From Marinitenerispora sediminis (GTDB lineage Bacteria > Actinomycetota > Actinomycetes > Streptosporangiales > Streptosporangiaceae), in contig NZ_QEIO01000010.1 of assembly GCF_003336425.1 (NCBI RefSeq), positions 1 through 63,036 of the forward strand: 63,036 nucleotides of DNA, written 5' to 3'. Position 1 is the stretch's first letter, and the number at the start of each line of letters is the position of its first letter. The position numbers and the translations under genes are program-made. Positions 51,168 through 60,722 of this stretch are shown here, in pieces. A model generated the notes under the pieces. That model did not search any database. It saw only the letters and a program-made list of their open reading frames with translations, and had not been told where the DNA came from.

Positions 51168-51872
51168 GTGACCGGACCACGCATCATCGGGGCGCAGCGC
51201 TTCCGCGACGACGACGGCGGCGCCGATCCGCAGCTACGCGAGCAGCTGGACGGCTACGCGCGGGGCACGGCGGGCGACCGCCAGGTGCTCGACGCCCTCA
51301 GCCGCTCCCGCCTGCTGGTGCCGGTGGTCGCCGTCCCGGTCGAGGTCGAGGAGGGCGCCGACGGCCTCCGGCACGACAAGAAGAGCGAGGTGGCGCTGCC
51401 CATCCTCGTGGGCGGCGACGGGCGCCGGGGCGTGCTCGCCTTCACCTCGGTGGAGTCGGTGCGGCGCTGGCGGCCTGACGCCCGCCCGGTGCCGGTGGAG
51501 GCCGTGGAGGCCTGCCGGGCGGCCGTCGACGAGGGCGCCGACGCGCTCGTGGTCGATGTCTCCGGACCGGTGACCTACGCCGTGGAGGGCCACTTCCTGG
51601 CCAGCCTCGCCGAGCACGGCACCGTGCCCGCCCCCTCGGAGGACCCGCAGGTCCTGGCCCGGATCTACCGGGTCACCCACACCGAGTTCGGCATCGAGCG
51701 GGTGCGCATCCACGAGTCCGAGCGCGCCGACATCGGCATCCGGCTGGAACTGGACCGCCGGGACGACGCGACCCTGCGCCGCGTCGCCGAACGGCTCGCC
51801 GCCGAACTGGCGCCGGTGCTGCCCGGCGGTATCGAACTCAGCGCCGTGGTGCGGGCCCGGCGCGACGCCTGA
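51168..51872 (+). CDS. SseB-domain protein
   Basis: 234 residues from GTG 51168. The actinobacterial SseB pattern is clear: 'RFRDDDGGADPQLREQLDGY', 'SRLLVPVVAVPVEVEEGADG', 'DKKSEVALPILVGGDGRRGV' and 'LAFTSVESVRRW'. A C-terminal region with 'IRLELDRRDDATLRRVAERL' follows. The function of bacterial SseB proteins is unclear (named after a rhodanese-enhancer gene). The GTG at 51102 overlapping the MarR stop could extend the protein by 22 residues, but homologous N-termini fit the shorter form. Confidence 0.82.
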   Translation: MTGPRIIGAQRFRDDDGGADPQLREQLDGYARGTAGDRQVLDALSRSRLLVPVVAVPVEVEEGADGLRHDKKSEVALPILVGGDGRRGVLAFTSVESVRRWRPDARPVPVEAVEACRAAVDEGADALVVDVSGPVTYAVEGHFLASLAEHGTVPAPSEDPQVLARIYRVTHTEFGIERVRIHESERADIGIRLELDRRDDATLRRVAERLAAELAPVLPGGIELSAVVRARRDA

Positions 51873-51898
51873 CGTTCCGCGTCGCGCCGGGCCGGGCG

Positions 51899-52234
51899 TC
51901 ACCGCGCGACCGGGGCCTCCCGCTCCGTCGCGCTTCCCAGCAGCTCCGCCAGCGCCGGGTGCCGGCGCCCGGCGTCGATGGTGACGATCTCGTACGCCGC
52001 CACCCCGGCCCGCACGAACGGGTCCTCCGCCGTGATCTGCTCGACGCGCTCCCGGCTCACCCCCGTGGCGACGATGGCGCCGCCGAGCTCGGCGGGGACC
52101 GAGGTGCCCGAGACCAGGAAGACGCCCTCCTCGTGGTGGCGCTCCAGATACCGGACGTGCGCGGGGACATGCGGTCCGACCTGCGCGGGCGGAACCGTGT
52201 ACCGGACGATCAGCAAGTGGACGTGTTGGCTCAT
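51899..52234 (-). CDS. YciI-like protein
   Basis: 111 residues from ATG 52234. 'VHLLIVRYTVPPAQVGPHVP' is the first strand, 'HVRYLERHHEEGVFLVSGTS' contains the conserved histidines, and 'EDPFVRAGVAAYEIVTIDAG' holds the acidic Asp-Pro-Phe motif of the YciI ferredoxin-like fold. The family includes dehalogenase- and muconolactone-isomerase-like domains, but most members have no known reaction. It converges with the SseB gene, 26 bp between stops. Confidence 0.9.
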   Translation of the reverse strand: MSQHVHLLIVRYTVPPAQVGPHVPAHVRYLERHHEEGVFLVSGTSVPAELGGAIVATGVSRERVEQITAEDPFVRAGVAAYEIVTIDAGRRHPALAELLGSATEREAPVAR

Positions 52235-52483
52235 TCAGGTGATGCTAACCGGGCCCGGCGGCCGGGACGCTCCGGCACGCCGAGGCGGGCCGACCGGAAA
52301 ACCGCAGGCCACGACGGCGTGCCCCGCCCCACCGGGCGCCCGCCGGCACCGCCCGCCCTCCGCGCCCGGCCGCCGCCGGGCGGTTGGGCCGGCGCGGGCG
52401 GCGGGGGTGTGGAACACTCTCCGGGGGCCGACCCGGTCCCGCCCCTTCTCCCCACCGTCCCGCGGATGCCCTGGAGAGCCGTC

Positions 52484-53305
52484 ATGCCCGCGCCCGTCGA
52501 CTTCCTCCTCCCGGTGGCGCTGGCCGCGCTCGGTGCCGTGCTCGGTGTGGTCCTGGGGCGGGTCGTACCGCTGTTCCACGCCTACGAGTACCGGCCCGAC
52601 GACGACTCCGGGCCGCCGCCGCCGACGTGTCCGCACTGCGGCGGCACCGTCCCGTGGGCGCGGTGGGCCGCCCTCCCGGCGCGGTTCGCCGCCTCCGGGC
52701 GCTGCCCGGCCTGCGGGCTGGCCGTCCGGTCGCCGGCGGTCGTGGCCGTGCTCACCGCGGTGGTTCTGGCGGTGCTCGGCGCCGCGGCCTCCGGCAGCAT
52801 CGCCGGCGGACCGGTCCGGTCCCCGTCGGAGGTGGCGGCGTTCGCGTTCCTCGGAGTCTGGGGCGTGCTGCTCGCCGTCATCGACGCGCGCACCCACCGG
52901 CTGCCCAACCCGCTCGTGCTGCCGGCCTACCCGGTCGCGCTCGCGCTGCTCGGGGCCGCCGCGGCGACCACGCCCGGCGGCGGCGCGGCCCTGCGGTCCG
53001 CCCTCATCGGCATGGCCGCCCTGTGGGCCTGCTACTGGCTGCTCTGGTTCATCTATCCGGCCGGCATGGGCTGGGGCGACGTCAAGCTCTCCGGGCTGCT
53101 GGGCCTGTACCTCGGCTGGACCGGGCTCGGCGCCGTGGCGAGCGGGACCTTCGTCGCCTTCCTGCTCTCGGCCTGCTACGGCCTGGTGCTCATCGCGCTG
53201 CGCCGCGCGACGCGCAGGAGCCAGCTGCCCTTCGGGCCGTTCATGATCCTCGGCGCCCTCGGCGTCATCGTCGCCGGCGACCCGCTGCCCGCGCTGCTGG
53301 GCTGA
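52484..53305 (+). CDS. A24 prepilin peptidase
   Basis: 273 residues from ATG 52484 (GGAGAG upstream). The N-terminal cytoplasmic loop has two cysteine pairs ('[10 protein letters not shown]', 'CPACGLAV') as in full-length type IV prepilin peptidases with a zinc-binding methylase-like part. The two catalytic aspartates lie in '[20 protein letters not shown]' and '[19 protein letters not shown]'. About seven hydrophobic helices are visible. It would cleave type IV or Tad pilin leaders; no pilin genes are in the window. In actinobacteria this gene often sits just before aroC, as here. Confidence 0.92.
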   Translation: MPAPVDFLLPVALAALGAVLGVVLGRVVPLFHAYEYRPDDDSGPPPPTCPHCGGTVPWARWAALPARFAASGRCPACGLAVRSPAVVAVLTAVVLAVLGAAASGSIAGGPVRSPSEVAAFAFLGVWGVLLAVIDARTHRLPNPLVLPAYPVALALLGAAAATTPGGGAALRSALIGMAALWACYWLLWFIYPAGMGWGDVKLSGLLGLYLGWTGLGAVASGTFVAFLLSACYGLVLIALRRATRRSQLPFGPFMILGALGVIVAGDPLPALLG

Positions 53306-53408
53306 GCGCTTGGGCCCGGCGGTCCGGGGCGGGCGGAGCAGCGGTTCCACCGCCCGGCCACGTGCCCCGATGTGCCGAGACCGGCCGAACCGTGAAAGGA
53401 TCGGGGCC

Positions 53409-54590
53409 ATGTTGCGCTGGCTGACCGCGGGCGAATCCCACGGACCGGCACTCGTCGCGATCTTGGAGGGCCTCCCGGCCGGCGTGTCCGTCACTTCCGA
53501 CGACATCGCCGCCGCGCTGCGCCGCCGACGCGCCGGGTACGGTCGGGGCGCCCGGATGAAATTCGAGCAGGACCGCGTCTCCGTCATCGGGGGCATCCGG
53601 CACGGCCGCACCCTCGGCGGTCCCGTCGCCATCGAGGTGGGCAACACCGAGTGGCCCAAGTGGGAGCAGGTGATGTCCCCGGACCCGGTGGCCGCCGAGG
53701 TCCTCGAGGGGATCGCCCGCAACGCGCCGCTGACCCGGCCGCGCCCCGGCCACGCTGACCTCGTCGGCATGCAGAAGTACGGGCACGAGGAGGCCCGGCC
53801 GATCCTGGAGCGCGCGAGCGCCCGCGAGACCGCGGCCCGCGTGGCGATCGGCGAGGTCGCCCGCCGGTTCTGCGAGCAGGCGCTCGGGGTCCGCATCCTG
53901 AGCCACGTCGTCTCCATGGGCCCGGTCGCCGTTCCCGAGGACGCCCCGGCCCCCACCCCGGCCGACGCCGACCGGGTCGACGCCGACCCCCTGCGCTGCT
54001 TCGACCCCGAGACCAGCGCGCGCATGGTCGCCGAGGTCGACGACACCAAGAAGAGCGGCGACACGCTCGGCGGCGTCGTGGAGGTGCTCGCCTACGGCCT
54101 GCCGCCCGGCCTGGGCAGCCACGTGCACTGGGACCGGCGGCTCGACGCCCGGCTGGCCGGAGCGCTCATGGGCATCCAGGCGATCAAGGGCGTGGAGGTC
54201 GGCGACGGCTTCCGCACCGCCGCCCGCCGCGGCTCCGCCGCGCACGACGAGATCGAGCCAGGTCCCGGCGGAGTGCGGCGGCGCAGCAACCGCGCCGGAG
54301 GCGTCGAGGGCGGCATGACCACCGGCGAACCCCTGCGGGTGCGCGCCGCCATGAAGCCCATCGCCACCGTGCCGCGCGCCCTGGACACCATCGACGTCAC
54401 CACCGGCGAGGTCGCGCAGGCGCACCACCAGCGCAGCGACGTCACGGCCGTCCCGGCGGCCGGAGTGGTCGCCGAGGCCATGGTCGCCCTCGTCCTGGCC
54501 GAGGCCGCGGTGGAGAAGTTCGGCGGGGACTCCGTCGCCGAGACCGCGCGCAACCTGCGCGGCTACCTCGACACCCTGGCCGTCAGGTAG
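53409..54590 (+). CDS. aroC: Chorismate synthase
   Basis: 393 residues from ATG 53409. '[20 protein letters not shown]' is the conserved start, followed by '[19 protein letters not shown]', '[20 protein letters not shown]' and '[20 protein letters not shown]'. FMN-dependent elimination of phosphate from EPSP gives chorismate, the branch point for aromatic amino acids and folate. AAAGGA lies eight bases before the start. It opens the aroC-aroK-aroB-efp-nusB run. Confidence 0.98.
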   Translation: MLRWLTAGESHGPALVAILEGLPAGVSVTSDDIAAALRRRRAGYGRGARMKFEQDRVSVIGGIRHGRTLGGPVAIEVGNTEWPKWEQVMSPDPVAAEVLEGIARNAPLTRPRPGHADLVGMQKYGHEEARPILERASARETAARVAIGEVARRFCEQALGVRILSHVVSMGPVAVPEDAPAPTPADADRVDADPLRCFDPETSARMVAEVDDTKKSGDTLGGVVEVLAYGLPPGLGSHVHWDRRLDARLAGALMGIQAIKGVEVGDGFRTAARRGSAAHDEIEPGPGGVRRRSNRAGGVEGGMTTGEPLRVRAAMKPIATVPRALDTIDVTTGEVAQAHHQRSDVTAVPAAGVVAEAMVALVLAEAAVEKFGGDSVAETARNLRGYLDTLAVR

Positions 54591-54762
54591 CACCCGGCGT
54601 GCGGCCGCCGGCGGCCGCACGCCACGGCCTCCGCGGAGGGGACGCGACCGGTGCCGCGCGGGTCTCGGCCGCGCCCGAGCCGGCCGTCCCCCCGCTCCCA
54701 CCACACATCACGGACGTGGTCCCTCCCCGGCAGGGCCGGGGGCGGCCACACGAGGAGATCTG

Positions 54763-55287
54763 ATGAGCGGACCCGTCGCGGTTCTCATCGGCTCGCCCGG
54801 GGCGGGCAAGACCACGGTCGGCCGCGCCCTGGCCGAGCGGCTGGGAGCGGCGTTCGTCGACACCGACGAGGTGGTCGAGGAGCGCGCCGGCAAGACCGTC
54901 GGCGAGATCTTCGTCGAGGACGGCGAGGAGGCGTTCCGGGTGCTGGAACGCGCGGTCGTCGCGGAGGCGCTCACCACGCACACCGGTGTGCTCGCGCTCG
55001 GCGGCGGAGCCGTCCTGCACCCGGACACCCGCGCCGACCTCGAAGGCCAGCACGTCGTCTACCTGGAGGTGGAGTTCCGGGACGCCGCCAAGCGGGTCGG
55101 GCTCGACCAGGCCCGGCCGCTGCTGCTCGGCAACCCGCGCGCCAAGCTGCGCGCCCTCCTGGAGCAGCGGCTGCCGGTCTACCAGGGGCTGGCCGTCACC
55201 ACGGTGCCCACCAGCGGCTACCACCCCGAGGAGGTCGTCGACGCCATCGTCGCCGCCCTCCCCGAGCACGAGGACGGAGAGCGATGA
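54763..55287 (+). CDS. aroK: Shikimate kinase
   Basis: 174 residues from ATG 54763. The P-loop '[20 protein letters not shown]' is followed by '[20 protein letters not shown]' (shikimate-binding Asp and magnesium site), '[17 protein letters not shown]' and the LID region '[19 protein letters not shown]'. It phosphorylates shikimate at the 3-hydroxyl. The stop overlaps the start of aroB by four bases. Confidence 0.98.
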   Translation: MSGPVAVLIGSPGAGKTTVGRALAERLGAAFVDTDEVVEERAGKTVGEIFVEDGEEAFRVLERAVVAEALTTHTGVLALGGGAVLHPDTRADLEGQHVVYLEVEFRDAAKRVGLDQARPLLLGNPRAKLRALLEQRLPVYQGLAVTTVPTSGYHPEEVVDAIVAALPEHEDGER

Positions 55288-56363
55288 CGGCCACCCGCAT
55301 CGGGGTCGGCGGCACCTCGGCGCCCTACGACGTGGTCATCGGCAGCGGCGTCCTCGGGGAGCTTCCGGGGCTCGTCGGGCCGCGCGCCGAGCAGGTGGCG
55401 GTGATCCATCCCGCCGCCCTCGGCGAGGTGGCGCGGCCGGTCGTCGCCGCGCTCACCGCCGCCGGCCGCACCGTGCACGCCATGGTGGTCCCGGACGGCG
55501 AGGCCGCCAAGACCCCGGCCGTGGCCGCCGACCTGTGGGCGCGGCTCGGCCGTGCCGGCTTCACCCGCAGCGACGCCGTGGTCGGCGTCGGCGGCGGCGC
55601 GACCACCGACCTCGCGGGGTTCGTCGCCGCCACCTGGCTGCGCGGCGTGCCGGTGGTCCTGGTGCCCACCACGCTGCTCGGCATGGTGGACGCGGCGGTC
55701 GGCGGGAAGACCGGCGTCAACACCGCCGAGGGCAAGAACCTGGTCGGCGCCTTCCACCCGCCCGCGGGCGTGCTGTGCGACCTCGCCACGCTGCCGACCC
55801 TGCCGGCCGCGGACTACATCGGCGGCCTGGCCGAGATCGTCAAGGCGGGATTCATCGCCGACCCGGTGATCCTCGACCTCGTGGAGGACGACCCGGAGGG
55901 CGCCACCCGCCCCGAGGGCCGGCACACCCGGGAGCTGATCGAGCGGGCCGTCGCGGTCAAGGCCGACGTCGTCTCCGGCGACCTGCGCGAGGCGGGGCGC
56001 CGCGAGATCCTCAACTACGGGCACACCCTCGGCCACGCCATCGAACGGGCCGAGAACTACACCTTCCGGCACGGCTACGCCGTCGCCGTCGGAATGGTCT
56101 TCGCGGCCGAGCTGGCCCGGCTGTCCGGCCGGATCAGCACCGCGCTGGTGGATCGGCACCGCGCCGTCCTCGCCTCGGTCGGACTGCCGACCGGCTACGC
56201 GGCCCAGGCGTGGCCGGAGCTGCGCGAGCACATGCGGGTGGACAAGAAGGCGCGGGGCGCCACGCTGCGGTTCGTCGTGCTCGACGCCGTCGGCCGGCCC
56301 GCCATCCTCGCCGGCCCGTCCGACGACCTGCTCGACGCCGCCTACCGCGCGGTCGCCGCCTGA
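55284..56363 (+). CDS. aroB: 3-dehydroquinate synthase
   Basis: 359 residues from ATG 55284, overlapping aroK (ATGA). NAD-binding '[20 protein letters not shown]', '[20 protein letters not shown]', and the metal-ligand segments '[14 protein letters not shown]' and '[20 protein letters not shown]' are all present. It converts DAHP to 3-dehydroquinate. The DAHP synthase and dehydroquinase genes are not in the window. Confidence 0.98.
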   Translation: MTATRIGVGGTSAPYDVVIGSGVLGELPGLVGPRAEQVAVIHPAALGEVARPVVAALTAAGRTVHAMVVPDGEAAKTPAVAADLWARLGRAGFTRSDAVVGVGGGATTDLAGFVAATWLRGVPVVLVPTTLLGMVDAAVGGKTGVNTAEGKNLVGAFHPPAGVLCDLATLPTLPAADYIGGLAEIVKAGFIADPVILDLVEDDPEGATRPEGRHTRELIERAVAVKADVVSGDLREAGRREILNYGHTLGHAIERAENYTFRHGYAVAVGMVFAAELARLSGRISTALVDRHRAVLASVGLPTGYAAQAWPELREHMRVDKKARGATLRFVVLDAVGRPAILAGPSDDLLDAAYRAVAA

Positions 56364-56594
56364 CGGCGGCGCCGGGCGCGCGTGCGCACCTCGAACACCC
56401 ACTAGACTGCTCTGTGGAACAGTCCCGGCCGCATCGCACATGCCCGGCGCCCGATCGCCCGGCGCCGCCGGCCGGGACGCGAGCCGACAGCCTCCGCCGT
56501 GAGCGCCGCGCGGTCCCGCGCGGGGACGGACGCGGACGCGACCGCGGCTGAGACGATCACCGATCCTGCCCGACCGCTGGGAGAGACGACCGAA

Positions 56595-57158
56595 GTGGCC
56601 ACGACGAACGACCTCAAGAACGGCATCACCCTGAAACTCGACGGTGGCGAGCTCTGGAGCGTCGTCGAGTTCCAGCACGTCAAGCCCGGCAAGGGAGGTG
56701 CGTTCGTCCGCACCAAGCTGAAGAACGTCACCTCCGGCAAGGTGGTCGACAAGACCTTCAACGCGGGCGTCAAGGTCGAGGTGGCCAACGTCGACCGCCG
56801 CGAGATGCAGTACCTCTACGCCGAGGCCGACTCCTACGTCTTCATGGACACCCAGACCTACGACCAGCTCCACGTCTCGCGCGAGGTCGTCGGCAAGAAC
56901 GCCGACTACCTGCTGGAGAACAACACCGCCACCGTCGCGGTGAACGAGGGCAACCCGCTCTACATCGAGCTGCCCGCCGCCGTCGAACTCCTCATCAAGG
57001 AGACCGAGCCGGGCCTGCAGGGCGACCGGTCCACCGGCGGCACCAAGCCGGCCACGCTGGAGACCGGTGCCGTCATCCAGGTCCCGCTGTTCATCACCAC
57101 CGGCGAGCGCGTCAAGGTCGACACCCGCACCGGCGATTACCTCGGCCGCGTCAACTGA
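56595..57158 (+). CDS. efp: Elongation factor P
   Basis: 187 residues from GTG 56595, preceded by GGGAGAG. It starts '[20 protein letters not shown]' and ends '[15 protein letters not shown]', with all three beta-barrel domains. EF-P relieves ribosomes stalled at polyproline. The tip loop that reaches the peptidyl-transferase centre reads 'KPGKGGAF' (Lys33), whereas the well-known actinobacterial form is PGKGP. The final proline is thus glycine. No modification enzyme genes lie nearby. It is followed by nusB, 43 bp downstream. Confidence 0.97.
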   Translation: MATTNDLKNGITLKLDGGELWSVVEFQHVKPGKGGAFVRTKLKNVTSGKVVDKTFNAGVKVEVANVDRREMQYLYAEADSYVFMDTQTYDQLHVSREVVGKNADYLLENNTATVAVNEGNPLYIELPAAVELLIKETEPGLQGDRSTGGTKPATLETGAVIQVPLFITTGERVKVDTRTGDYLGRVN

Positions 57159-57201
57159 TGCCGACGCACTCGTCCACCACGGGACCCGGGGCAGGAGACC
57201 G

Positions 57202-57615
57202 ATGAGCGGCGCGCGACGCAAGGCCCGCAGACGCGCGGTCGAGGTGCTCTACGAGGCCGAGGTGCGCGGCGTCCCGGTGCCCGCGGTGATCGAACGGCGC
57301 CGGGCGCAGACCGAGCCGCCGATCAACGAGTTCACCGAGCAGCTGGCGGCGGCCGTCGACGAGCGGCGCCGGCGCATCGACGAACTGCTGAACGAGTACG
57401 CCATCGGGTGGACCCTGGAGCGGATGCCCGTGGTCGACCGCAACATCCTGCGGATGGGCGCCTACGAGCTGCTCTGGGCGGACGACATCCCCGACGGGGT
57501 CGCGATCGCCGAGGCCGTCGCGGTGGCCAAGGAGCTGTCCACCGACGAGTCGCCCACGTTCGTCAACGGCCTGCTCTCGCGGCTCATGGAGAACAAGGCG
57601 AAGCTCACCCTGTAG
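57202..57615 (+). CDS. nusB: Transcription antitermination factor NusB
   Basis: 137 residues from ATG 57202, after GCAGGAG. 'SGARRKARRRAVEVLYEAEV' is the arginine-rich RNA-binding N-terminus, and 'RMPVVDRNILRMGAYELLW' and 'ESPTFVNGLLSRLME' are the helical-core motifs. It joins NusE (S10) at boxA during rRNA transcription. It is in its usual place after efp. Confidence 0.97.
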   Translation: MSGARRKARRRAVEVLYEAEVRGVPVPAVIERRRAQTEPPINEFTEQLAAAVDERRRRIDELLNEYAIGWTLERMPVVDRNILRMGAYELLWADDIPDGVAIAEAVAVAKELSTDESPTFVNGLLSRLMENKAKLTL

Positions 57616-57693
57616 GGGCGGGCCGCCGACCCCCGAGGCGCGGCGCCCGCCGGGTGCCGCCCCCGGGTGTGCGGGCGGATGGGAAGGAACCGC

Positions 57694-58485
57694 GTGACCG
57701 ACAACCCCGGCGTGCCCTCGGGCGGCACGTTCGCCACCGGCCCGCACCGGGCCGCGACCACGGCGCGCACGGCCGTGGTGTGGAACGTCCTCCGCGACGT
57801 CCTGGCCGGGCTCGGCTCCGAGTCCGGCGGACCGCTGGAGATCGTGGACGCCGGCGGCGGTACCGGCGGCTCCGCCGTCCCGCTCGCCGAGCTCGGGCAC
57901 CACGTCACCGTCGTGGAGCCCAGCCCCGACTCGCTGGCCGCGCTGGAGCGCCGGGCCGCCGAGGCGGGCGTGCGGGTGCGGGCGCTGCAGGGCGAGACCG
58001 GCGACCTCGCCGACCTGGTTCCCGCCGGGCACGCGGACCTCGTCCTGGTGCACAACGTGCTGGAGTACGTCGAGGACCCGCTGGCCGCCCTGGTGGACGT
58101 CGTCGGGATCACCCGCCCCGGCGGCGCGGTCAGCCTGCTCGCCGCCAACGCGGTGGCCGGCATCCTGCACCGCGCCCTGGCCGGGCACCTCCAAGAGGCG
58201 CAGCGCCTCCTGGAGTCCGCGGACGGCCGGTGGGGGGAGGCCGACCCGATGCCCCGCAGGTTCACCGAGCGGCAGCTCGTGGAGCTCGCCGCACTGGCCG
58301 GCCTGCCCGAGACCGAGGTGCGCGGGGTCCGCGTCTTCTCCGACCTGCTGCCCGGACGGGTCTTCGAGGGCGATCCGCAGGCCGGCCGCGCCCTCCTGGA
58401 GCTGGAGCAGGCCGCGTCGGCGCACCCGGAGCTGTCCGGCATCGCCACCCAGCTGCACGTGCTCGCCCGGCGTCCCGCCCGCTAG
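57694..58485 (+). CDS. SAM-dependent methyltransferase
   Basis: 263 residues from GTG 57694, preceded by GGGAAGGAA. Class I fold: motif I 'LEIVDAGGGTGGSAVPLAEL', then 'HHVTVVEPSPDSLAALERRA', 'ADLVLVHNVLEYVEDPLAAL' and 'RPGGAVSLLAANAVAGILHR'. 'VRALQGETGDLADL' is a typical mid-loop. The pattern is close to the actinobacterial relatives of tRNA-uridine modifier CmoM, but the substrate is a guess. It lies 78 bp after nusB and before dinB. Confidence 0.85.
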   Translation: MTDNPGVPSGGTFATGPHRAATTARTAVVWNVLRDVLAGLGSESGGPLEIVDAGGGTGGSAVPLAELGHHVTVVEPSPDSLAALERRAAEAGVRVRALQGETGDLADLVPAGHADLVLVHNVLEYVEDPLAALVDVVGITRPGGAVSLLAANAVAGILHRALAGHLQEAQRLLESADGRWGEADPMPRRFTERQLVELAALAGLPETEVRGVRVFSDLLPGRVFEGDPQAGRALLELEQAASAHPELSGIATQLHVLARRPAR

Positions 58486-58554
58486 GAGCCGGGGCCGGCC
58501 GAGCACCGCGGCGGGCGCGCTCAGGAACGCCGCCGTCCAGCACCGTGCGCGCGG

Positions 58555-58576
58555 GGGTACGGCCCGGGCCGTACCC
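58555..58576. repeat. Perfect 22-bp palindrome
   Basis: GGGTACGGCCC (58555-58565) is followed immediately by its exact complement (58566-58576). It lies 70 nt after the methyltransferase stop and 46 nt before the dinB start. It could serve as a terminator stem for the first gene or a protein-binding site for the second; no T tract follows. Confidence 0.55.
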
Positions 58577-58622
58577 GGGGCCGGATTGGCGCCGACCCCG
58601 TCCCAGGCCGCACACTGGTCAC

Positions 58623-59894
58623 ATGAGCCGACGCCAGCTGGAGCGCGGAGCGGCGCTGCGCGGAGTGGTCGGGCCGGACGGCATCAGGCCGCTGGCCGCC
58701 GCGGCCGCCGCCGACGCCGACTGCCACATCCTGCACATCGACATGGACGCGTTCTTCGCCAGCGTCGAGCAGCTCCGGCACCCCGAGACCCGCGGCCGGC
58801 CGGTGATCGTCGGGGGTACCGGCGCCCGCGGTGTGGTCTCCTCCGCGAACTACCTCGCCCGCGGCTTCGGCGTGCACTCCGCCATGCCCATGGTGCGCGC
58901 GCTGCGGCTGTGCCCCGACGCCGTCGTCTTCCCGCCGGACGGGGCGGCCTACCGCCGCGCCTCCGAGGCCGTCATGGACATCCTGCGGTCCGTCACCCCC
59001 GAGGTGGAGAAGCTCTCGACGGACGAGGCGTTCCTCGACGTCTCCGGAGCCCAGCGCCGGCTCGGCAGCCCGGTGCGCATCGCCGAGCTGATCCGGCACC
59101 GCGTCCGCCAGGAGCAGCAGCTCACCTGCTCGGTGGGGGTCGCGGCCACCAAGTTCGTCGCCAAGCTGGCGTCCACCCACTGCAAGCCGGACGGCCTGCT
59201 GCTCGTCCCCACCGAGCACGTCACGGCGTTCCTGCACCCGCTTCCGGTCGGCGCGCTGTGGGGGGTGGGGGAGAAGGCGGAGCAGAGCCTCACCCGGCTC
59301 GGCCTGCGCACCGTGGGCGACGTCGCGGGGGTGTCGCCGGAGACGCTCCGGCACGAGCTGGGGCACGCGCTCGGCGGCCGGCTCGCCGAACTCGCCTGGG
59401 GGCGCGACGACCGGCAGGTGGCCACCGCCACCCCCGACAAGAGCGTCGGCGCCGAGGAGACCTTCCCCCGCGACGTGGACGACGTCGAGGTCATCCACCG
59501 GGAGATCCTGCGGCTGTCGGAGAAGGTCGCGCGCCGGCTGCGCGCCAGCGGGCAGGTGGGGCGCACCGTCGTGGTCAAACTGCGCCGCGCGGACTTCACC
59601 ACCATCACCCGGTCCCGGACGCTGGGGGAGCACACCGACGTGGCCCGCGAGATCAACGCGGTGGCGCGGGAGCTGTACGCCGCGGCCGGGCTGGAACGGG
59701 TGCGGCTGCGCCTCGTGGGGGTGCGGGTGGAGGGGATCGCGGACGCCGCCACCGCGCCCCGCCAGCCGACGCTGGACGAGCCGGAGACCGGCTGGCGCGA
59801 GGCCGAGCGGGTCATGGACCAGGTCGCCCGCCGATTCGGCGCCGGAGCGATTCTGCCCGCCGCATTGGTGAATCGTGATGATGCTGACGTATGA
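58623..59894 (+). CDS. dinB: DNA polymerase IV
   Basis: 423 residues from ATG 58623. A 34-residue leader precedes the Y-family core: 'ILHIDMDAFFASVEQLRHPE' (first metal aspartate), 'RGVVSSANYLARGFGVHSAM', 'KLSTDEAFLDVSGAQRRL' (catalytic Asp-Glu) and 'LTCSVGVAATKFVAKLAST'. The thumb and little-finger domains follow, with 'LWGVGEKAEQSLTRLGLRT'. The C-terminus lacks a clear QLxLF-type clamp-binding motif; 'RQPTLDEPE' might do that job. It performs error-prone translesion synthesis. No LexA-type box was noticed upstream. Confidence 0.95.
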   Translation: MSRRQLERGAALRGVVGPDGIRPLAAAAAADADCHILHIDMDAFFASVEQLRHPETRGRPVIVGGTGARGVVSSANYLARGFGVHSAMPMVRALRLCPDAVVFPPDGAAYRRASEAVMDILRSVTPEVEKLSTDEAFLDVSGAQRRLGSPVRIAELIRHRVRQEQQLTCSVGVAATKFVAKLASTHCKPDGLLLVPTEHVTAFLHPLPVGALWGVGEKAEQSLTRLGLRTVGDVAGVSPETLRHELGHALGGRLAELAWGRDDRQVATATPDKSVGAEETFPRDVDDVEVIHREILRLSEKVARRLRASGQVGRTVVVKLRRADFTTITRSRTLGEHTDVAREINAVARELYAAAGLERVRLRLVGVRVEGIADAATAPRQPTLDEPETGWREAERVMDQVARRFGAGAILPAALVNRDDADV

Positions 59895-60166
59895 TTAGGC
59901 ACTTTCGTCCCTCGCCGCTCGTTTCCAACGGGTGGGATGGGACGCATCCCCACGCCGATTTCCGCTGCTCGACGGCGGAAGAGAGGGAACGAGGGAGCCG
60001 GTGGTTCGGGCAGACGGTGAGGGTAGTGTGACCCATGTGGGTCACCCGGTCGCGCATCTTTTCTTTTCACCGAGCGCTAAGGCAACGTATTCTGGGCATA
60101 TCAGTGGCCGTCAGATTGTTGCTCAGTACCCGTCGCCCCACTCGGGGACTGTCATTGGGAGGCGCC

Positions 60167-60556
60167 GTGCCGCTCTCTGAACACGAGCAGCGCATGCTCG
60201 AACAGATCGAGCGGGCGCTGTATGCCGAGGACCCGAAGTTCGCCAACACCGTACGTCAGACGAACCCGCAGGTCCACTACAAGCGCTGGATCATCAAGGC
60301 GTCGATCGGCTTCGTGCTCGGCGTGTGCCTCCTCATGGGAGGCGTCATCGCCAAGGCCCCCGCAGTCGGGGCGATCGGCTTCATCGTCATGCTGGCCTGC
60401 ACGCTGTGGGGTCTCTCCGGATGGCGGCGGGTCGCGGGCAGCAGCCCGGGCGAGACCGCCGGCACCCCGCAGCCGCGGCAGCGGCGGCAGCAGCGCCCGG
60501 GCATGATGGACCGCTTCGAGGAGCGGTGGCGCCGTCGGCAGGAGGGCGACCAGTAG
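60167..60556 (+). CDS. DUF3040 membrane protein
   Basis: 129 residues from GTG 60167, after GGGAGG. 'MPLSEHEQRMLEQIERALYA' and 'EDPKFANTV' are the DUF3040 signature, followed by two membrane helices ('GFVLGVCLLMGGVIA', 'GAIGFIVMLACTLWGLSGW') and a basic, Arg/Gln-rich C-terminal tail. The role is unknown. In actinobacteria it commonly lies between dinB and mraZ at the head of the division/cell-wall cluster, so that cluster probably continues beyond the right edge. Confidence 0.95.
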   Translation: MPLSEHEQRMLEQIERALYAEDPKFANTVRQTNPQVHYKRWIIKASIGFVLGVCLLMGGVIAKAPAVGAIGFIVMLACTLWGLSGWRRVAGSSPGETAGTPQPRQRRQQRPGMMDRFEERWRRRQEGDQ

Positions 60557-60640
60557 CGCGTAGCGGCGCGTACGCCGCTTCAAGGATCCCGGCCCCACGG
60601 GATCGGAGTCTCCACCGGACGGGCGTCCGCCCCGGCAGCA

Positions 60641-60662
60641 GCCGGGCGGGCGCCCGCCCGGC
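60641..60662. terminator. Palindromic terminator between convergent genes
   Basis: GCCGGGCGGGC (60641-60651) and its exact complement (60652-60662) form a stem of up to nine pairs with a four-base loop, in the 166-bp gap between the DUF3040 and TgpA-like genes. Confidence 0.5.
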
Positions 60663-60722
60663 GTGTCCGGCCGGGTTCGGCGGGCGCCGGCCCCCGGTGC
60701 CCGGGCGCTGGGGGCGGCGGGG

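Noticed and set aside
55218-57221. 667-codon minus-strand frame over aroB and efp
   Set aside because: It is antisense to aroB and efp, whose signatures are unmistakable.
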